64,000 bases of DNA from Streptomyces sp. WMMC940 (GTDB lineage Bacteria; Actinomycetota; Actinomycetes; Streptomycetales; Streptomycetaceae). Position 1 is the first letter of the stretch; every line of letters starts with the position of its first letter. The stretch is taken from the NCBI RefSeq assembly GCF_027460265.1, contig NZ_JAPZBC010000001.1:5622001-5686000 (forward strand), read 5' to 3'. A model generated the notes under the pieces. It worked only from the letters and a program-made list of their open reading frames with translations. It made no database searches and was not told where the DNA came from. This document shows, piece after piece, positions 36,116 through 45,051 of the stretch. Made by a program: the position numbers and the translations under genes.

Positions 36116-37624
36116 TCAGCCCAGGTCGCCGTCGGCCGTGCGCTCGGCCAGCCTGACCAGGGTGCGGACCGCGGAGCCGGTGCCCCCCTTGGGGGTGTAG
36201 CCGAACGGCGCGCCCTCGTGGAAGGCCGGGCCCGCGATGTCCAGGTGAGCCCAGGTGACGCCCTCGCCGACGAACTCCTGCAGGAACAGGCCGGCGACCA
36301 GGCCGCCGCCCATCCGCTCGCCCATGTTCGCGATGTCGGCGGTCGGGGAGTCCATGCCCTTGCGCAGGTCCGAGGGGAGCGGCATCGGCCAGGAGTCCTC
36401 GCCCGCGTCCTCCGCGATCTCGTGGACCGAGGTGCGGAACGCCTCGTCGTTGGACATGATCCCGAAGCGCCGGTGGCCCAGCGCCAGGACCATCGCGCCG
36501 GTCAGCGTCGCCACGTCCACGATCGCGTCCGGGCTCTCCTCCGAGGCCTTGGTGATCGCGTCGGCCAGCACCAGACGGCCCTCCGCGTCGGTGTTGAGCA
36601 CCTCGACCGTCTTGCCGCTGTACATGCGCAGGACGTCACCGGGCCGGGTGGCGTTGCCCGACGGCATGTTCTCGGCCAGCGCCAGCCAGCCGGTGAGGTT
36701 CACGCGCAGCCCGAGCCGGGCCGCCGCGACGACGGCGGCGAACACGGCGGCGGCGCCGCTCATGTCGCACTTCATCGTCTCGTTGTGGCCGGCCGGCTTC
36801 AGCGAGATGCCGCCGGAGTCGTAGGTGATGCCCTTGCCGACGAACGCGAGGGACTTCTCCGCGTCCGGGTGCGTGTACGCCAGCTTCACCAGGCGCGGGC
36901 CGTGGGTCGCGCCCTGGCCGACGCCGAGGATGCCGCCGAAGCCGCCCTTGACGAGCGCCTTCTCGTCCCAGACCTGCACCTTGAGGCCGTGCTCCTTGCC
37001 GGCGGCGATGGCGACCGCGGCGAACGACTCGGGGTAGAGGTCGTTCGGCGGCGTGTTGATCAGGTCGCGGGCACGGTTCATCTCCCCGGCCACGGCGACG
37101 GCACGCTCCGCGGCGGCCTTGAAGGCCTTGTCGCGCGGCTTGGTGCCCAGCAGGGCCACCTCGGCCAGCGGCTTCTTGGCGCTCTTCTCGTCCTGGTAGG
37201 CGGTGAAGGCGTACGCGCCGAGCAGGGCGCCCTCCGCGATCGCCTGGGCGTCCTCGGCGGCCTCGACCGGCAGCGCGAACGCGGCCTTCTTCGAGCCGGT
37301 CAGCGCGCGGGCGGCGGATCCGGCGGCGCGACGCAGCGACTCGGCCGGATACGCGTCGTCCTTCTCCGGTGCGGTGCCGAGCCCGACCGCGAGCACGACC
37401 GGGGCCTTCAGGCCCGACGGCGCGGGCAGCTTGGTCACCTCGCCCTCGGCACCGGAGGCGCCGAGGGTCTCGAGGACGGTGGCGAGCTTCCCGTCGAACG
37501 CCGCGTCCACGGCCTCGGCGCCGGCTGCGACGACCGGGCCCTTGGCGCCCTTGGCGACGCCGACGACGACCGCGTCGGCGCGCAGCGTCGCAGCGCCGGC
37601 TGTGCTGAGAGTGAGAGCAGTCAC
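36116..37624 (-). CDS. pepA: Leucyl aminopeptidase (M17)
   Basis: A 502-residue cytosolic zinc aminopeptidase. The catalytic domain shows VGKGITYDSGGISLKPAGH, MKCDMSGAAAVFA, the NTDAEGRLVLADA signature with metal ligands Asp and Glu, and DVATLTGAMVLALGHR. The N-terminal macro-like domain (residues 1-170) is alanine-rich. The GTG at 37624 starts the protein. It ends with its own terminator and faces the exopolysaccharide locus across a 301-base divergent region. Confidence 0.96.
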   Translation of the reverse strand: MTALTLSTAGAATLRADAVVVGVAKGAKGPVVAAGAEAVDAAFDGKLATVLETLGASGAEGEVTKLPAPSGLKAPVVLAVGLGTAPEKDDAYPAESLRRAAGSAARALTGSKKAAFALPVEAAEDAQAIAEGALLGAYAFTAYQDEKSAKKPLAEVALLGTKPRDKAFKAAAERAVAVAGEMNRARDLINTPPNDLYPESFAAVAIAAGKEHGLKVQVWDEKALVKGGFGGILGVGQGATHGPRLVKLAYTHPDAEKSLAFVGKGITYDSGGISLKPAGHNETMKCDMSGAAAVFAAVVAAARLGLRVNLTGWLALAENMPSGNATRPGDVLRMYSGKTVEVLNTDAEGRLVLADAITKASEESPDAIVDVATLTGAMVLALGHRRFGIMSNDEAFRTSVHEIAEDAGEDSWPMPLPSDLRKGMDSPTADIANMGERMGGGLVAGLFLQEFVGEGVTWAHLDIAGPAFHEGAPFGYTPKGGTGSAVRTLVRLAERTADGDLG

Positions 37625-37925
37625 GGTGGTGAAATCTCGCTTCCGTTGAGTTTCCTGGGCCGAAGTGGTGGGTCGGCCGCCCGGCGCATCGTAAGTCGGG
37701 CGGGTAGGAGCGCCGTCACGAGCCTACGCGCGCCCGCGATGTTCGCTCGTGCCGACGGGGATTCACCCATCCGTGGTGTCTCCGCCGAGTTGCCCACGCG
37801 AGCGGGGAGTCCTGCGTCACACTCGGGCCGAATGCGCAAGGGAGCAAGTGGCTGCTTTGCATGATTTCCACATGTCCTCCCCGGTGTCTTCGCGGGGAGG
37901 ATCAACAAGGGGTGGGGGAAACACC
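37625..37925. promoter_or_regulatory. Divergent regulatory region of pepA and the exopolysaccharide locus
   Basis: 301 bases. Toward the plus strand there is an AT-richer segment (TGCTTTGCATGATTTCCAC, about 37851-37869) and then a hairpin at 37875-37901 before the start codon. I looked for c-di-GMP and c-di-AMP riboswitch signatures and did not see convincing ones. Confidence 0.4.
37875..37901 (+). other. Leader hairpin upstream of the deacetylase gene
   Basis: A 9-bp stem (37875-37883 with 37893-37901) and a 9-base loop, followed by a purine-rich run up to the ATG at 37926. It could influence translation or act as an attenuator or operator. Confidence 0.4.
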
Positions 37926-40076
37926 ATGGCACCCGTATTCGCCACGGGGTTCGGCACGCGTGCACTGACGAGCGGATCCGGCCGGGCATCCGCGCCGGGC
38001 GCGCTTCAGGGGGGAACGGCCGGGCGGGGGCCCGGCCGAGGGGGCCGGCTCGGTGCGGCGGCGGTCGCGCTCACCACGTCGGCGCTGTTCGCGGCGGCAC
38101 TGCCCGCGTCCCCGGCCGCGGCGGCCGACCCGGTCCCGCGGATCGACCTCAAGGTGCTCGTCGTCGACGACGGAGGCTCGGCGGTCGCCGCCGTCACCTC
38201 CGAGCTGCGCAGCACCGGCGTTCCGTACAGCGTGCTCGACCTCGGGGACCCGGGCCGTCCGAAGATCGACGCGGCGTTCCTGAGCGACACCGTGAGCGGC
38301 CGGCCGCGCGCCAAGTACCAGGGAGTGGTGCTGCCGAACGAGGCCCCGTTCGGGTCGGACTCCGCCGGGACCGCGGAGCAGGCCGCGCTCGTGGCGTACG
38401 AGAAGCGGTTCGGCGTCCGCCAGGTCGACGCCTACACCTGGGCCCACCCGGGAGTGGGGCTCGACTACACCAGCGAGGGCGGCTGGTCCGGCACGCTCGA
38501 CGGCACGGCGGCCGCGGTGACGGCGGCGGGCCGCTCCGGTCCGTTCGGGTACCTCGACGGTGCCCTGGCCTTCGAGGACAACGCGCCGGGGATCAGCGAG
38601 AGCTACGGCTACCTGGCCCGCCCGCGCGAGGGATTCACCAGCTATGTCGACGCCCCGGTGCCGGGCGGCGAGGGCCGCGCCAGCCTCCTCGGGGAGTACG
38701 CCCGCGACGGGCGCCGCGAGCTCGTCGTCACCTTCGCGTACAACCAGCACCAGCGGCAGTTCCGGCTGCTGGCGCGCGGGATCGTCGAGTGGCTCACCCA
38801 GGGCGTCCACCTCGGCCAGAGCCGCAACTACTTCTCGGTCCACATCGACGACGTCTTCGCGTCCGACTCCCGCTGGGACACCGAGCGCAACTGCACGCCC
38901 GGAGACATCGACTGCGCCGGGGGAGCGGGCGAGCAGGCCCCGGACATCCGGATGACCGCCGCCGACGCCCAGTACGCCGCCCAGTGGCAGCGCACCAGCG
39001 GCTTCACCCTCGACATGGTCTACAACGCGGGCGCCGGCGAGGAGTGGAAGGCCGAGAACGGCGGCACGGACGCGCTCACCGCACAACTGCTCGCCGACCG
39101 GGCCCAGTACCGCTGGGTCAACCACACCTACACCCACCCGTTCCTCGGCTGCGTCCAGGACGTCTCCGTCGTCCCCTGGCAGTGCTCGAAGGACTCGGCG
39201 GGCAACACCCGCTGGATGAGCCGCGCCGAGATCTCCGCGCAGATCCGCGACAACCACGCCTGGGCGGTGGGCAAGGGCGTCTCCGTCGACCGCACGGAGC
39301 TCGTCACCGGCGAGCACTCGGGGCTGAGGACGCTTCCGCAGCAGCCGGTGGACAACCCCAACCTGGCCCCCGCGCTCGCCGACAACGGCGTCAGGTGGAT
39401 CGCGAGCGACAACTCCCGCGAGCCCCAGCAGCGCCCCGTCGGCAGCGCCGTCACCGTGCCCCGCCACCCGATGAACGTGTACTACAACGTGGGCACGGCG
39501 GCCGAGATGGCCGACGAGTACAACTGGATCTACACCTCCCGGGCCGACGGCGGAAGCGGCATCTGCGAGACCAACCCGGCCTCCACCTGCCTGGACGAGC
39601 CGCTGGACGTGGCCACCGGCTACGGCACGTACATCGTGCCGCAGGAGGCCAGGATCGCCCTCGGCCACATCGTGGCCAATGACCCGCGCCCGCACTACGT
39701 CCACCAGTCCAACCTGGCCGAGGGCCGGATCCTCTACCCCGTCCTCGACCGGATCCTGGACGACTACCGGGCGCTGTTCGCCGACAACACCCCCCTCGTC
39801 AACCCGCGCCACCGCGACGCCGGCACGGAACTGGGCCGCCGCGCCGCCTGGCAGTCGGCCCTCGACGCCGGACAGGTCACCGCGTACCGGATCGGCACCA
39901 CCGTCACCGTCCAGGCCCCACACGGCGTCGTCGTCCCGGTCACCGCACCCGAGGGCACCCGCAAGCAACTCCTGCTCGGCACGAGCGCCTTCGGCACCGC
40001 CTACGCGGGTCAGCGCTCGGCCTGGACCCAGCCGGAGCTGCTGCAGTCCGCCGTCACACTGCGACTGCCCTCCTGA
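37926..40076 (+). CDS. Secreted polysaccharide deacetylase-like protein, Agd3/CE18-type
   Basis: A 716-residue exported protein. A long N-terminus with twin basic stretches leads to a hydrophobic core and an AAAA-D cleavage site near residue 68. Residues about 70-290 form a beta-rich domain (LKVLVVDDGGSAVAAVTSEL at its start). The deacetylase fold follows: His306-Ile-Asp308-Asp309 in SVHIDDVF supplies the base/metal aspartates, and the zinc histidines are His400 and His404 in VNHTYTHPFLG. Four Cys between residues about 320 and 420 may form disulfides. This arrangement matches Agd3, which deacetylates galactosaminogalactan in Aspergillus, and bacterial relatives. It heads a locus with a PelF-type transferase and a GH114 enzyme. 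Confidence 0.82.
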   Translation: MAPVFATGFGTRALTSGSGRASAPGALQGGTAGRGPGRGGRLGAAAVALTTSALFAAALPASPAAAADPVPRIDLKVLVVDDGGSAVAAVTSELRSTGVPYSVLDLGDPGRPKIDAAFLSDTVSGRPRAKYQGVVLPNEAPFGSDSAGTAEQAALVAYEKRFGVRQVDAYTWAHPGVGLDYTSEGGWSGTLDGTAAAVTAAGRSGPFGYLDGALAFEDNAPGISESYGYLARPREGFTSYVDAPVPGGEGRASLLGEYARDGRRELVVTFAYNQHQRQFRLLARGIVEWLTQGVHLGQSRNYFSVHIDDVFASDSRWDTERNCTPGDIDCAGGAGEQAPDIRMTAADAQYAAQWQRTSGFTLDMVYNAGAGEEWKAENGGTDALTAQLLADRAQYRWVNHTYTHPFLGCVQDVSVVPWQCSKDSAGNTRWMSRAEISAQIRDNHAWAVGKGVSVDRTELVTGEHSGLRTLPQQPVDNPNLAPALADNGVRWIASDNSREPQQRPVGSAVTVPRHPMNVYYNVGTAAEMADEYNWIYTSRADGGSGICETNPASTCLDEPLDVATGYGTYIVPQEARIALGHIVANDPRPHYVHQSNLAEGRILYPVLDRILDDYRALFADNTPLVNPRHRDAGTELGRRAAWQSALDAGQVTAYRIGTTVTVQAPHGVVVPVTAPEGTRKQLLLGTSAFGTAYAGQRSAWTQPELLQSAVTLRLPS

Positions 40077-40104
40077 CCGGGCCGGCCCGGTAGTTCGGCG
40101 CGCG

Positions 40105-40124
40105 CCCCGGCCGCACGGCCGGGG
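40105..40124 (+). other. Hairpin between deacetylase and glycosyltransferase genes
   Basis: An 8-bp perfect stem (40105-40112 with 40117-40124) and a 4-base loop, 29 bases after the deacetylase stop. It may be a terminator or processing stem that lowers expression of the downstream genes. A C-rich tandem (CCCCCGCG) follows. Confidence 0.5.
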
Positions 40125-40259
40125 TGCGTCGCCCCCGCGCCCCCGCGCCCCCGCGCCCGCTCAACTCGCGTCGTGCCCGGGGCACCTCCGTGCGCCGGCC
40201 CTCGCAGCCTCAGCACCCTCAGTACCCCAACACCGTCATGTCCAGGGAGACACAGCACG

Positions 40260-41825
40260 ATGAGCCAGGGACGCCATGTCACCATGCTCACCGAAGGCAC
40301 CTATCCTCATGTCCACGGCGGCGTCAGCACCTGGTGCGACCAACTGGTCCGGGGCATGCCCGAGGTCGACTTCACCGTCGTCTCCCTCACCGGCAGCGGC
40401 CGTGAGCCCGTGACCTGGGAGCTGCCGCCCAACGTCCGTGCCCACACCGCCGTGCCCTTGTGGGGGCCGCGGCCCGGCCGTGGCCGCTCCCCGCGCCGCG
40501 GCGCCGACCGCAGCCGCTTCCTCGACACCCTCGAGCGCTTCCTGCTGTCCCTGCTCGATCCGGAGGCATCCGCCGACTTCGGCCCCGCGCTCGACGCGCT
40601 GGCCGACGAGGCGCGCGGGGGCCGGCTCTCCGCCGCACTCCGCACCGAGGCCGCCGTCCGCACCCTGATGCGCCTGTGGACCCGGCAGTCCCTGCCCACC
40701 GCCGCCGCCGGACCCACCGTCCACGACGCCCTGACCGCGGTCGACCTGCTCGAACACGCCCTGCGCCCGCTGGCGGTGCGCATCCCCGGGGACAGCGTCG
40801 CCCACGCCGTCAGCAGCGGGCTCGCCACCCTGCCCGCGCTCGTCGCACAGCGCCTGGACGGGGTGCCGTTCCTCCTCACCGAACACGGCATCTACCTGCG
40901 CGAGCGCTACCTCGGATACCGCACCGAGGCACCGCGCTGGCCGGTCAAGGCGCTGATGCTCGGCTTCTACCGCGAGCTCAACACCCTCGGCTACGAACGC
41001 GCCGATCTGATCACCCCGTGCAACCGCTACAACCGGCGCTGGGAGGAGCGCGGCGGCGCGTTCCCCGGAAAGATCCGCACGGTCTACAACGGGGTCGACC
41101 CGTACGCCTTCCCGCACGCCGGGGCCGAACCGGCCGTGCCCACCCTGAGCTGGGCCGGCCGGATCGACCCGATCAAGGACCTCGAGACGCTGATCCGTGC
41201 CTTCGCCCTGGCCCGCGAGGAGGTCCCCGACCTGCGGCTGCGGCTGTTCGGCGCGGCCCCGGCCGGGTGCGAGTGGTACGCAACCGGGCTGGAGAAGCTC
41301 ACCGCCGAACTGGGCGTCGCCGACGGGGTGTTCTGGGAGGGCCGGGTGGGCGACGTGGCGCGCGCGTACGCCGCGGGGCACGTCGTGGTGCTCTCCAGCA
41401 TCAGCGAGGGCTTCCCCTTCTCGATCATCGAGGCGATGTCCTGCGGGCGCACGACGGTGTCCACCGACGTGGGCGGGGTGCGCGAGGCCGTCGGTGACAC
41501 CGGCCTGGTGGTCCCGCCGCGCGAGCCCGAGGCGCTGGCCGCCGCCGCCCTGGAACTGCTCCGGGACGACGCGCGCCGCGCCGAACTGGGCCGCCGCGCC
41601 CGGCAGCGGGTCGTCGACCTCTTCACCCTGCGGCGTTCGGTGGACGCCTTCCGGCAGATCTACCGGGAGCTCGACGGTACGCCGGGGGCGGTGTACCGGC
41701 CGTCGGCCGCCGAGACGGTCGCCGACTGGACCCTGGAGCTGAGGGACCCCTGGTACCAGGAGCACACGGCCTGGGGACACCACTGGTCCGAACCCTCGGA
41801 GTCCGTCGGAGGTGGCGTCCGATGA
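40260..41825 (+). CDS. pelF: PelF-type GT4 glycosyltransferase
   Basis: 521 residues, a cytoplasmic retaining glycosyltransferase. The opening VTMLTEGTYPHVHGGVSTWCDQLV is the PelF signature (EGTYPYVxGGVSxW), distinct from other GT4 enzymes. The C-terminal Rossmann half shows SWAGRIDPIKDLETLIRAFA, LRLRLFGAAPAG, WEGRVGDVARAYAAGHVVVL and SISEGFPFSIIEAMSCGRTTVSTDVGGVRE, with the E-x7-E donor motif. In Pseudomonas, PelF polymerises UDP-N-acetylgalactosamine-type sugars for the Pel polysaccharide. The ATG at 40260 precedes the signature by a few residues. The stop overlaps the next gene by 4 bases. Confidence 0.9.
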   Translation: MSQGRHVTMLTEGTYPHVHGGVSTWCDQLVRGMPEVDFTVVSLTGSGREPVTWELPPNVRAHTAVPLWGPRPGRGRSPRRGADRSRFLDTLERFLLSLLDPEASADFGPALDALADEARGGRLSAALRTEAAVRTLMRLWTRQSLPTAAAGPTVHDALTAVDLLEHALRPLAVRIPGDSVAHAVSSGLATLPALVAQRLDGVPFLLTEHGIYLRERYLGYRTEAPRWPVKALMLGFYRELNTLGYERADLITPCNRYNRRWEERGGAFPGKIRTVYNGVDPYAFPHAGAEPAVPTLSWAGRIDPIKDLETLIRAFALAREEVPDLRLRLFGAAPAGCEWYATGLEKLTAELGVADGVFWEGRVGDVARAYAAGHVVVLSSISEGFPFSIIEAMSCGRTTVSTDVGGVREAVGDTGLVVPPREPEALAAAALELLRDDARRAELGRRARQRVVDLFTLRRSVDAFRQIYRELDGTPGAVYRPSAAETVADWTLELRDPWYQEHTAWGHHWSEPSESVGGGVR

Positions 41826-43240
41826 GCGGCTCGCCGTGGCCGAAGGACCCGGGGACGGCCGTGCGGGAGGCCCTGCCGCCGGCGCCGGAGATGGGCCCGT
41901 ACGGCCGGGCCGGGGCCGACCCGGTCGACGAACTGGCCGGGCGGCTGGCCGGCTTCGTGGCGGCCGCCGTCCACCCCGACGAGGTGGCGGCGCTGCTGGA
42001 GTCCGACGGGCTGACGGACGAGCAGATACGCCGGCGGTACGGACACGACGACTCCTTCGCCCTGGCGGAGGACCTGTACGCGCGCGTCGCGCGGCGCTTC
42101 CCGCGGTCCGAGGAACCGCCGCCGGCCCCCGGGAACCCGACGCTCCTGGCCTGTCTGCTGCGGGGCCTGCTGTTCACCCTCCCGGGGCTGGGCCACGTGC
42201 TGGCCGCGCCGCTCCTCGTGGGAGGTCGCCCCGCCCACGTCCCGCTGCTGGCGGCGGCGCTGGCCGGCTGGGCCTGGAACCAGGCCCTGGCCCACCGCGC
42301 GTACGCCTGGCTGGGACTGGGGGACCGCCCCGCGGCGGCCCGGGCGCTGCTGCGGGGCGCGCCCGTGGGCGTGGTGCTCGGCGCGGCCGCCGCCGCGGCC
42401 GTGGCACCCGTCGCACCCGTTCACGTCCCGGCGCTCCTGTTCGCCGCGGGGCAGTCGCTCTACCTCGCCGCGGCGACGGTGCTGCTGGTCCTCGGCCGGG
42501 AGCGTGTCCTGCTGCCGGCCCTGCTGCCGCTCGTGGGCGGGGCGCTGTTCGCGGCAGTGCATCCGGCGCCCACCTGGACGCACCTCGTGCTCCCCCTGGC
42601 TTCGGTCGCCGCGGCCGTGGGCCTCGCGGCGGTCGCGGTCGCGGGCGTGCCGCGACCGGCGGGCTCCCTCGGCCGTGGCCGGAACCGCTGCCGGCGCACG
42701 GGGCCGGGAGGGCTGGGCGGTTCGGTGCCGTACGGCCTCTTCGGGCTCGGTTCGGGGGTGCTGGTGCTCCATGTCGCCCTGGAGTCACCGCCGTTCGCGG
42801 TGGCCCTCACCCTCGGCATGGGACCCGCGGAGTGGCTGCTGTACCGGTTCCGTGCCGACAGCCTCGCCGGACTGCGGGCCTGCACCTCCCCGCGCGCCTT
42901 CCGGATGGCGGTCGCGGCGGCGCTGGTGCGTGCCCTCGCCGGGTACGCGGGCTCCCTGCTGACGCTCGTGGCCGCCGCGCTGCTGCTGTGGCCCGGCGGG
43001 GGAGCCGGTCCGGACGCGTCCACCGCGGCCGGTGTGCTGCTGCTCGGAGCGGTGCTGTGGACCGGGCTGCTGCTCCAGGCGTTCGGCGCCGTGCTGAGCC
43101 CCGCACTGGTGTGCTGTGCGGCCGCGCTCGTCCCGGTGCTCCTGCCCGGTTCGGAGCCGCTTCTCGTCCCGGCCGCCGCGTCGGCGGTGCTCGTCATGCT
43201 GGTCTGTGCTCAGCTGGGCCGGATCACCGCACATCGCTGA
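41822..43240 (+). CDS. Polytopic membrane protein in the PelG position
   Basis: A 472-residue protein. Residues 1-100 are soluble and acidic and carry EVAALLESDGLTDEQIRRRYGHDDSFALAEDLY. About ten to twelve hydrophobic segments follow in two halves, separated by an Arg/Gly-rich loop near residues 278-300 (GSLGRGRNRCRRTGPGG). The second half includes TLGMGPAEWLLYRFRADSLAGLR. It overlaps pelF by ATGA, so the products are coupled. Gene order makes it the likely polymer exporter or flippase (PelG role), but I do not see direct PelG sequence similarity; a new exporter family is possible. Confidence 0.65.
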   Translation: MSGSPWPKDPGTAVREALPPAPEMGPYGRAGADPVDELAGRLAGFVAAAVHPDEVAALLESDGLTDEQIRRRYGHDDSFALAEDLYARVARRFPRSEEPPPAPGNPTLLACLLRGLLFTLPGLGHVLAAPLLVGGRPAHVPLLAAALAGWAWNQALAHRAYAWLGLGDRPAAARALLRGAPVGVVLGAAAAAAVAPVAPVHVPALLFAAGQSLYLAAATVLLVLGRERVLLPALLPLVGGALFAAVHPAPTWTHLVLPLASVAAAVGLAAVAVAGVPRPAGSLGRGRNRCRRTGPGGLGGSVPYGLFGLGSGVLVLHVALESPPFAVALTLGMGPAEWLLYRFRADSLAGLRACTSPRAFRMAVAAALVRALAGYAGSLLTLVAAALLLWPGGGAGPDASTAAGVLLLGAVLWTGLLLQAFGAVLSPALVCCAAALVPVLLPGSEPLLVPAAASAVLVMLVCAQLGRITAHR

Positions 43241-43253
43241 GGGAGCCCCGGAC

Positions 43254-44057
43254 ATGAGCCTTCCCGCCCGGACGAGAAGCCTGCTGCTGCCCCTCGTCGC
43301 CCTGCTGCTGCTGGCCGGCTGCACCTCCGTCCCGGACGACCCCGCGCCGCCGCGCACCACCCGCTGGCTGCCGGGGCCCGGCACGCCGTGGCAGTGGCAG
43401 CTCAGCGGCCGGCTGGACCCGGACGTGGACGTCCCGGTCTACGACATCGACGGCTTCGAGCACCCGAGGTCCACGGTCGCCGACCTCCAGCGGCGCGGCC
43501 GGAAGGTGATCTGCTACCTGTCCACCGGCGCCTGGGAGGAGTTCCGTCCCGACGCCGCGCGGTTCCCCCGGGTACTGCTCGGCAAGGGGAACGGCTGGCC
43601 GGGGGAGCGCTGGCTCGACATCCGCCGCACGGACGTGCTGGAGCCGCTGATGGCCGAGCGCTTCGACATGTGCCGGGACAAGGGCTTCGACGCGGTCGAG
43701 CCCGACAACATGGACGGCTACGCCAACGACACCGGCTTCCCCCTCACCGCCGGCGACCAGCTCCGCTACAACCGGCTGATCGCCCGGATGGCCCATGAGC
43801 GAGGGTTGTCGGTCGGGCTGAAGAACGACCTGGACCAGATCCCCGCCCTCGTCGGCGACTTCGACTTCGCCGTCAACGAACAGTGCGCGCAGTACGCGGA
43901 GTGCGCGGCGCTGACTCCGTTCGTCGAGGCGGGCAAGGCAGTGTTCCACGTCGAGTACGAGGTGCCGGCCGGTCGCTTCTGCCCCCAGTCGCGGCGGCTC
44001 GGACTGAGTTCGATGCTGAAGCGCTACGAACTGGACGCCTGGCGCCGGCCCTGCTGA
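43254..44057 (+). CDS. GH114 endo-alpha-1,4-polygalactosaminidase-like lipoprotein
   Basis: 267 residues. A lipoprotein signal ends LLLLAGC with the lipidated Cys23. The mature TIM barrel begins PWQWQLSGRLD and shows VYDIDGFEHP (Asp64, Asp66), VICYLSTGAWEEFRPD, GKGNGWPGERWLDIR, FDAVEPDNMDGYAN (Glu149, Asp151) and LKNDLDQIPALVGDFDFAVNEQC. This is GH114, the family of Ega3, which cleaves galactosaminogalactan at GalN-rich stretches. On the outer face of the membrane it could trim or release the polymer made by the locus. It starts 13 bases after the membrane protein stop. Confidence 0.88.
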   Translation: MSLPARTRSLLLPLVALLLLAGCTSVPDDPAPPRTTRWLPGPGTPWQWQLSGRLDPDVDVPVYDIDGFEHPRSTVADLQRRGRKVICYLSTGAWEEFRPDAARFPRVLLGKGNGWPGERWLDIRRTDVLEPLMAERFDMCRDKGFDAVEPDNMDGYANDTGFPLTAGDQLRYNRLIARMAHERGLSVGLKNDLDQIPALVGDFDFAVNEQCAQYAECAALTPFVEAGKAVFHVEYEVPAGRFCPQSRRLGLSSMLKRYELDAWRRPC

Positions 44058-44185
44058 CCCGGCTCCACCGGGGACCTGCCGCCCGTGCGGGTGGGCAGAT
44101 CACGGGACCGGGCGATCGCCGGGGTCCCGCGCGGGCTCCCGCCGTGCGCCCGTGCCTGCCGTGCGCTCGTGCCCGGCGCGGCCGG

Positions 44186-44983
44186 CTACCAGGGCGACCC
44201 GACGACGAGCGCGAGCAGCGCCGCGGTGGCCGCCGTCTCCGCGATCCCCCCGAACACATCGCCCGTGACCCCGCCGAAGCGCCGTAGGCAGTGCCGCAGC
44301 AGCAGTTCGGCGGCGGCGGTCCCGGCGAGTACGGACAGCGCGAGCCGCAGCGGCCCGTACCCGCCCGGCAGCGTTCCCCAGGCGGCGCAGACGGCCGCGA
44401 CCGCGAGAGCGACCCCCAGCGCCTGCCGCGCCGGGACGGTGGCGGCGACCATCGCGCCCAGCCCCTCCGGGCGGGCGGCCGGGATTCCGGTGCGGGAGGC
44501 GAGCGTCAGCGCCAGCCGGGCGACGACCCCGGCGGCGGCCGCCGCCGTCGCCCCGTGCACCCAGCCGCGCCCGTAGAGCTCGTACAGCGCCGCGACCTGG
44601 GCCAGCAGCACGAACAGCAGGGTGATCACGCCGAACGGCCCGATGTCCGACCGCTTCATGATCCGCAGCGCGTCCTCGGCGGGCTTGCCGCTGCCCAGGC
44701 CGTCGGCGGTGTCGGCGAGTCCGTCCAGGTGCAGACCGCGGGTGAGGGCGGCCGGCACGGCGGCTGAGGCGACCGCGGCGAGCAGCGGACCCGCGCCGAG
44801 CAGCAGGAGCAGCCCGCCGGCTGCCGCCGCGCAGAGGCCGACGACGAGTCCGGCGAGCGGGGCCCAGCGCATTCCCGCGCGTGCCGCGTCGCGGTCCCAG
44901 CGGGTCACGCGCACCGGCAGCACCGTGAGGGTGCCGAAGGCGAACCGCAGGCCCACGGGTCCGTCCGAGTTGAGGGAGCTCAC
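44186..44983 (-). CDS. cobS: Adenosylcobinamide-GDP ribazoletransferase (cobalamin synthase)
   Basis: A 265-residue integral membrane enzyme joining adenosylcobinamide-GDP with alpha-ribazole in the last step of cobalamin synthesis. FGTLTVLPVRVTRWDRDAARAGMRWAPLAGLVVG, RGLHLDGLADTADGL with metal-binding Asp residues, RIMKRSDIGPFGVITLL and RRFGGVTGDVFGG are the family motifs. Several hydrophobic helices alternate with these. The GTG at 44983 starts the protein. Partner enzymes CobT and CobU are encoded nearby on the same strand. Confidence 0.95.
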   Translation of the reverse strand: MSSLNSDGPVGLRFAFGTLTVLPVRVTRWDRDAARAGMRWAPLAGLVVGLCAAAAGGLLLLLGAGPLLAAVASAAVPAALTRGLHLDGLADTADGLGSGKPAEDALRIMKRSDIGPFGVITLLFVLLAQVAALYELYGRGWVHGATAAAAAGVVARLALTLASRTGIPAARPEGLGAMVAATVPARQALGVALAVAAVCAAWGTLPGGYGPLRLALSVLAGTAAAELLLRHCLRRFGGVTGDVFGGIAETAATAALLALVVGSPW

Positions 44984-45051
44984 CGCGCGCAGGGTAGCCG
45001 GTGCGCCGCGACGGTAAATTGCGCATGACGGACAAAACGGGAGCGGGTGGC

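Noticed and set aside
37760..37925. c-di-GMP or c-di-AMP riboswitch before the exopolysaccharide locus
   Set aside because: Sequence was checked by eye for the conserved cores of both classes; neither was found. Only a simple hairpin is supported.
41812..43257. A second long plus-strand frame over the PelG-position gene
   Set aside because: It encodes Arg/Gly/Ala-rich sequence without hydrophobic segments; the frame at 41822 has clear transmembrane pattern and ATGA coupling to pelF.
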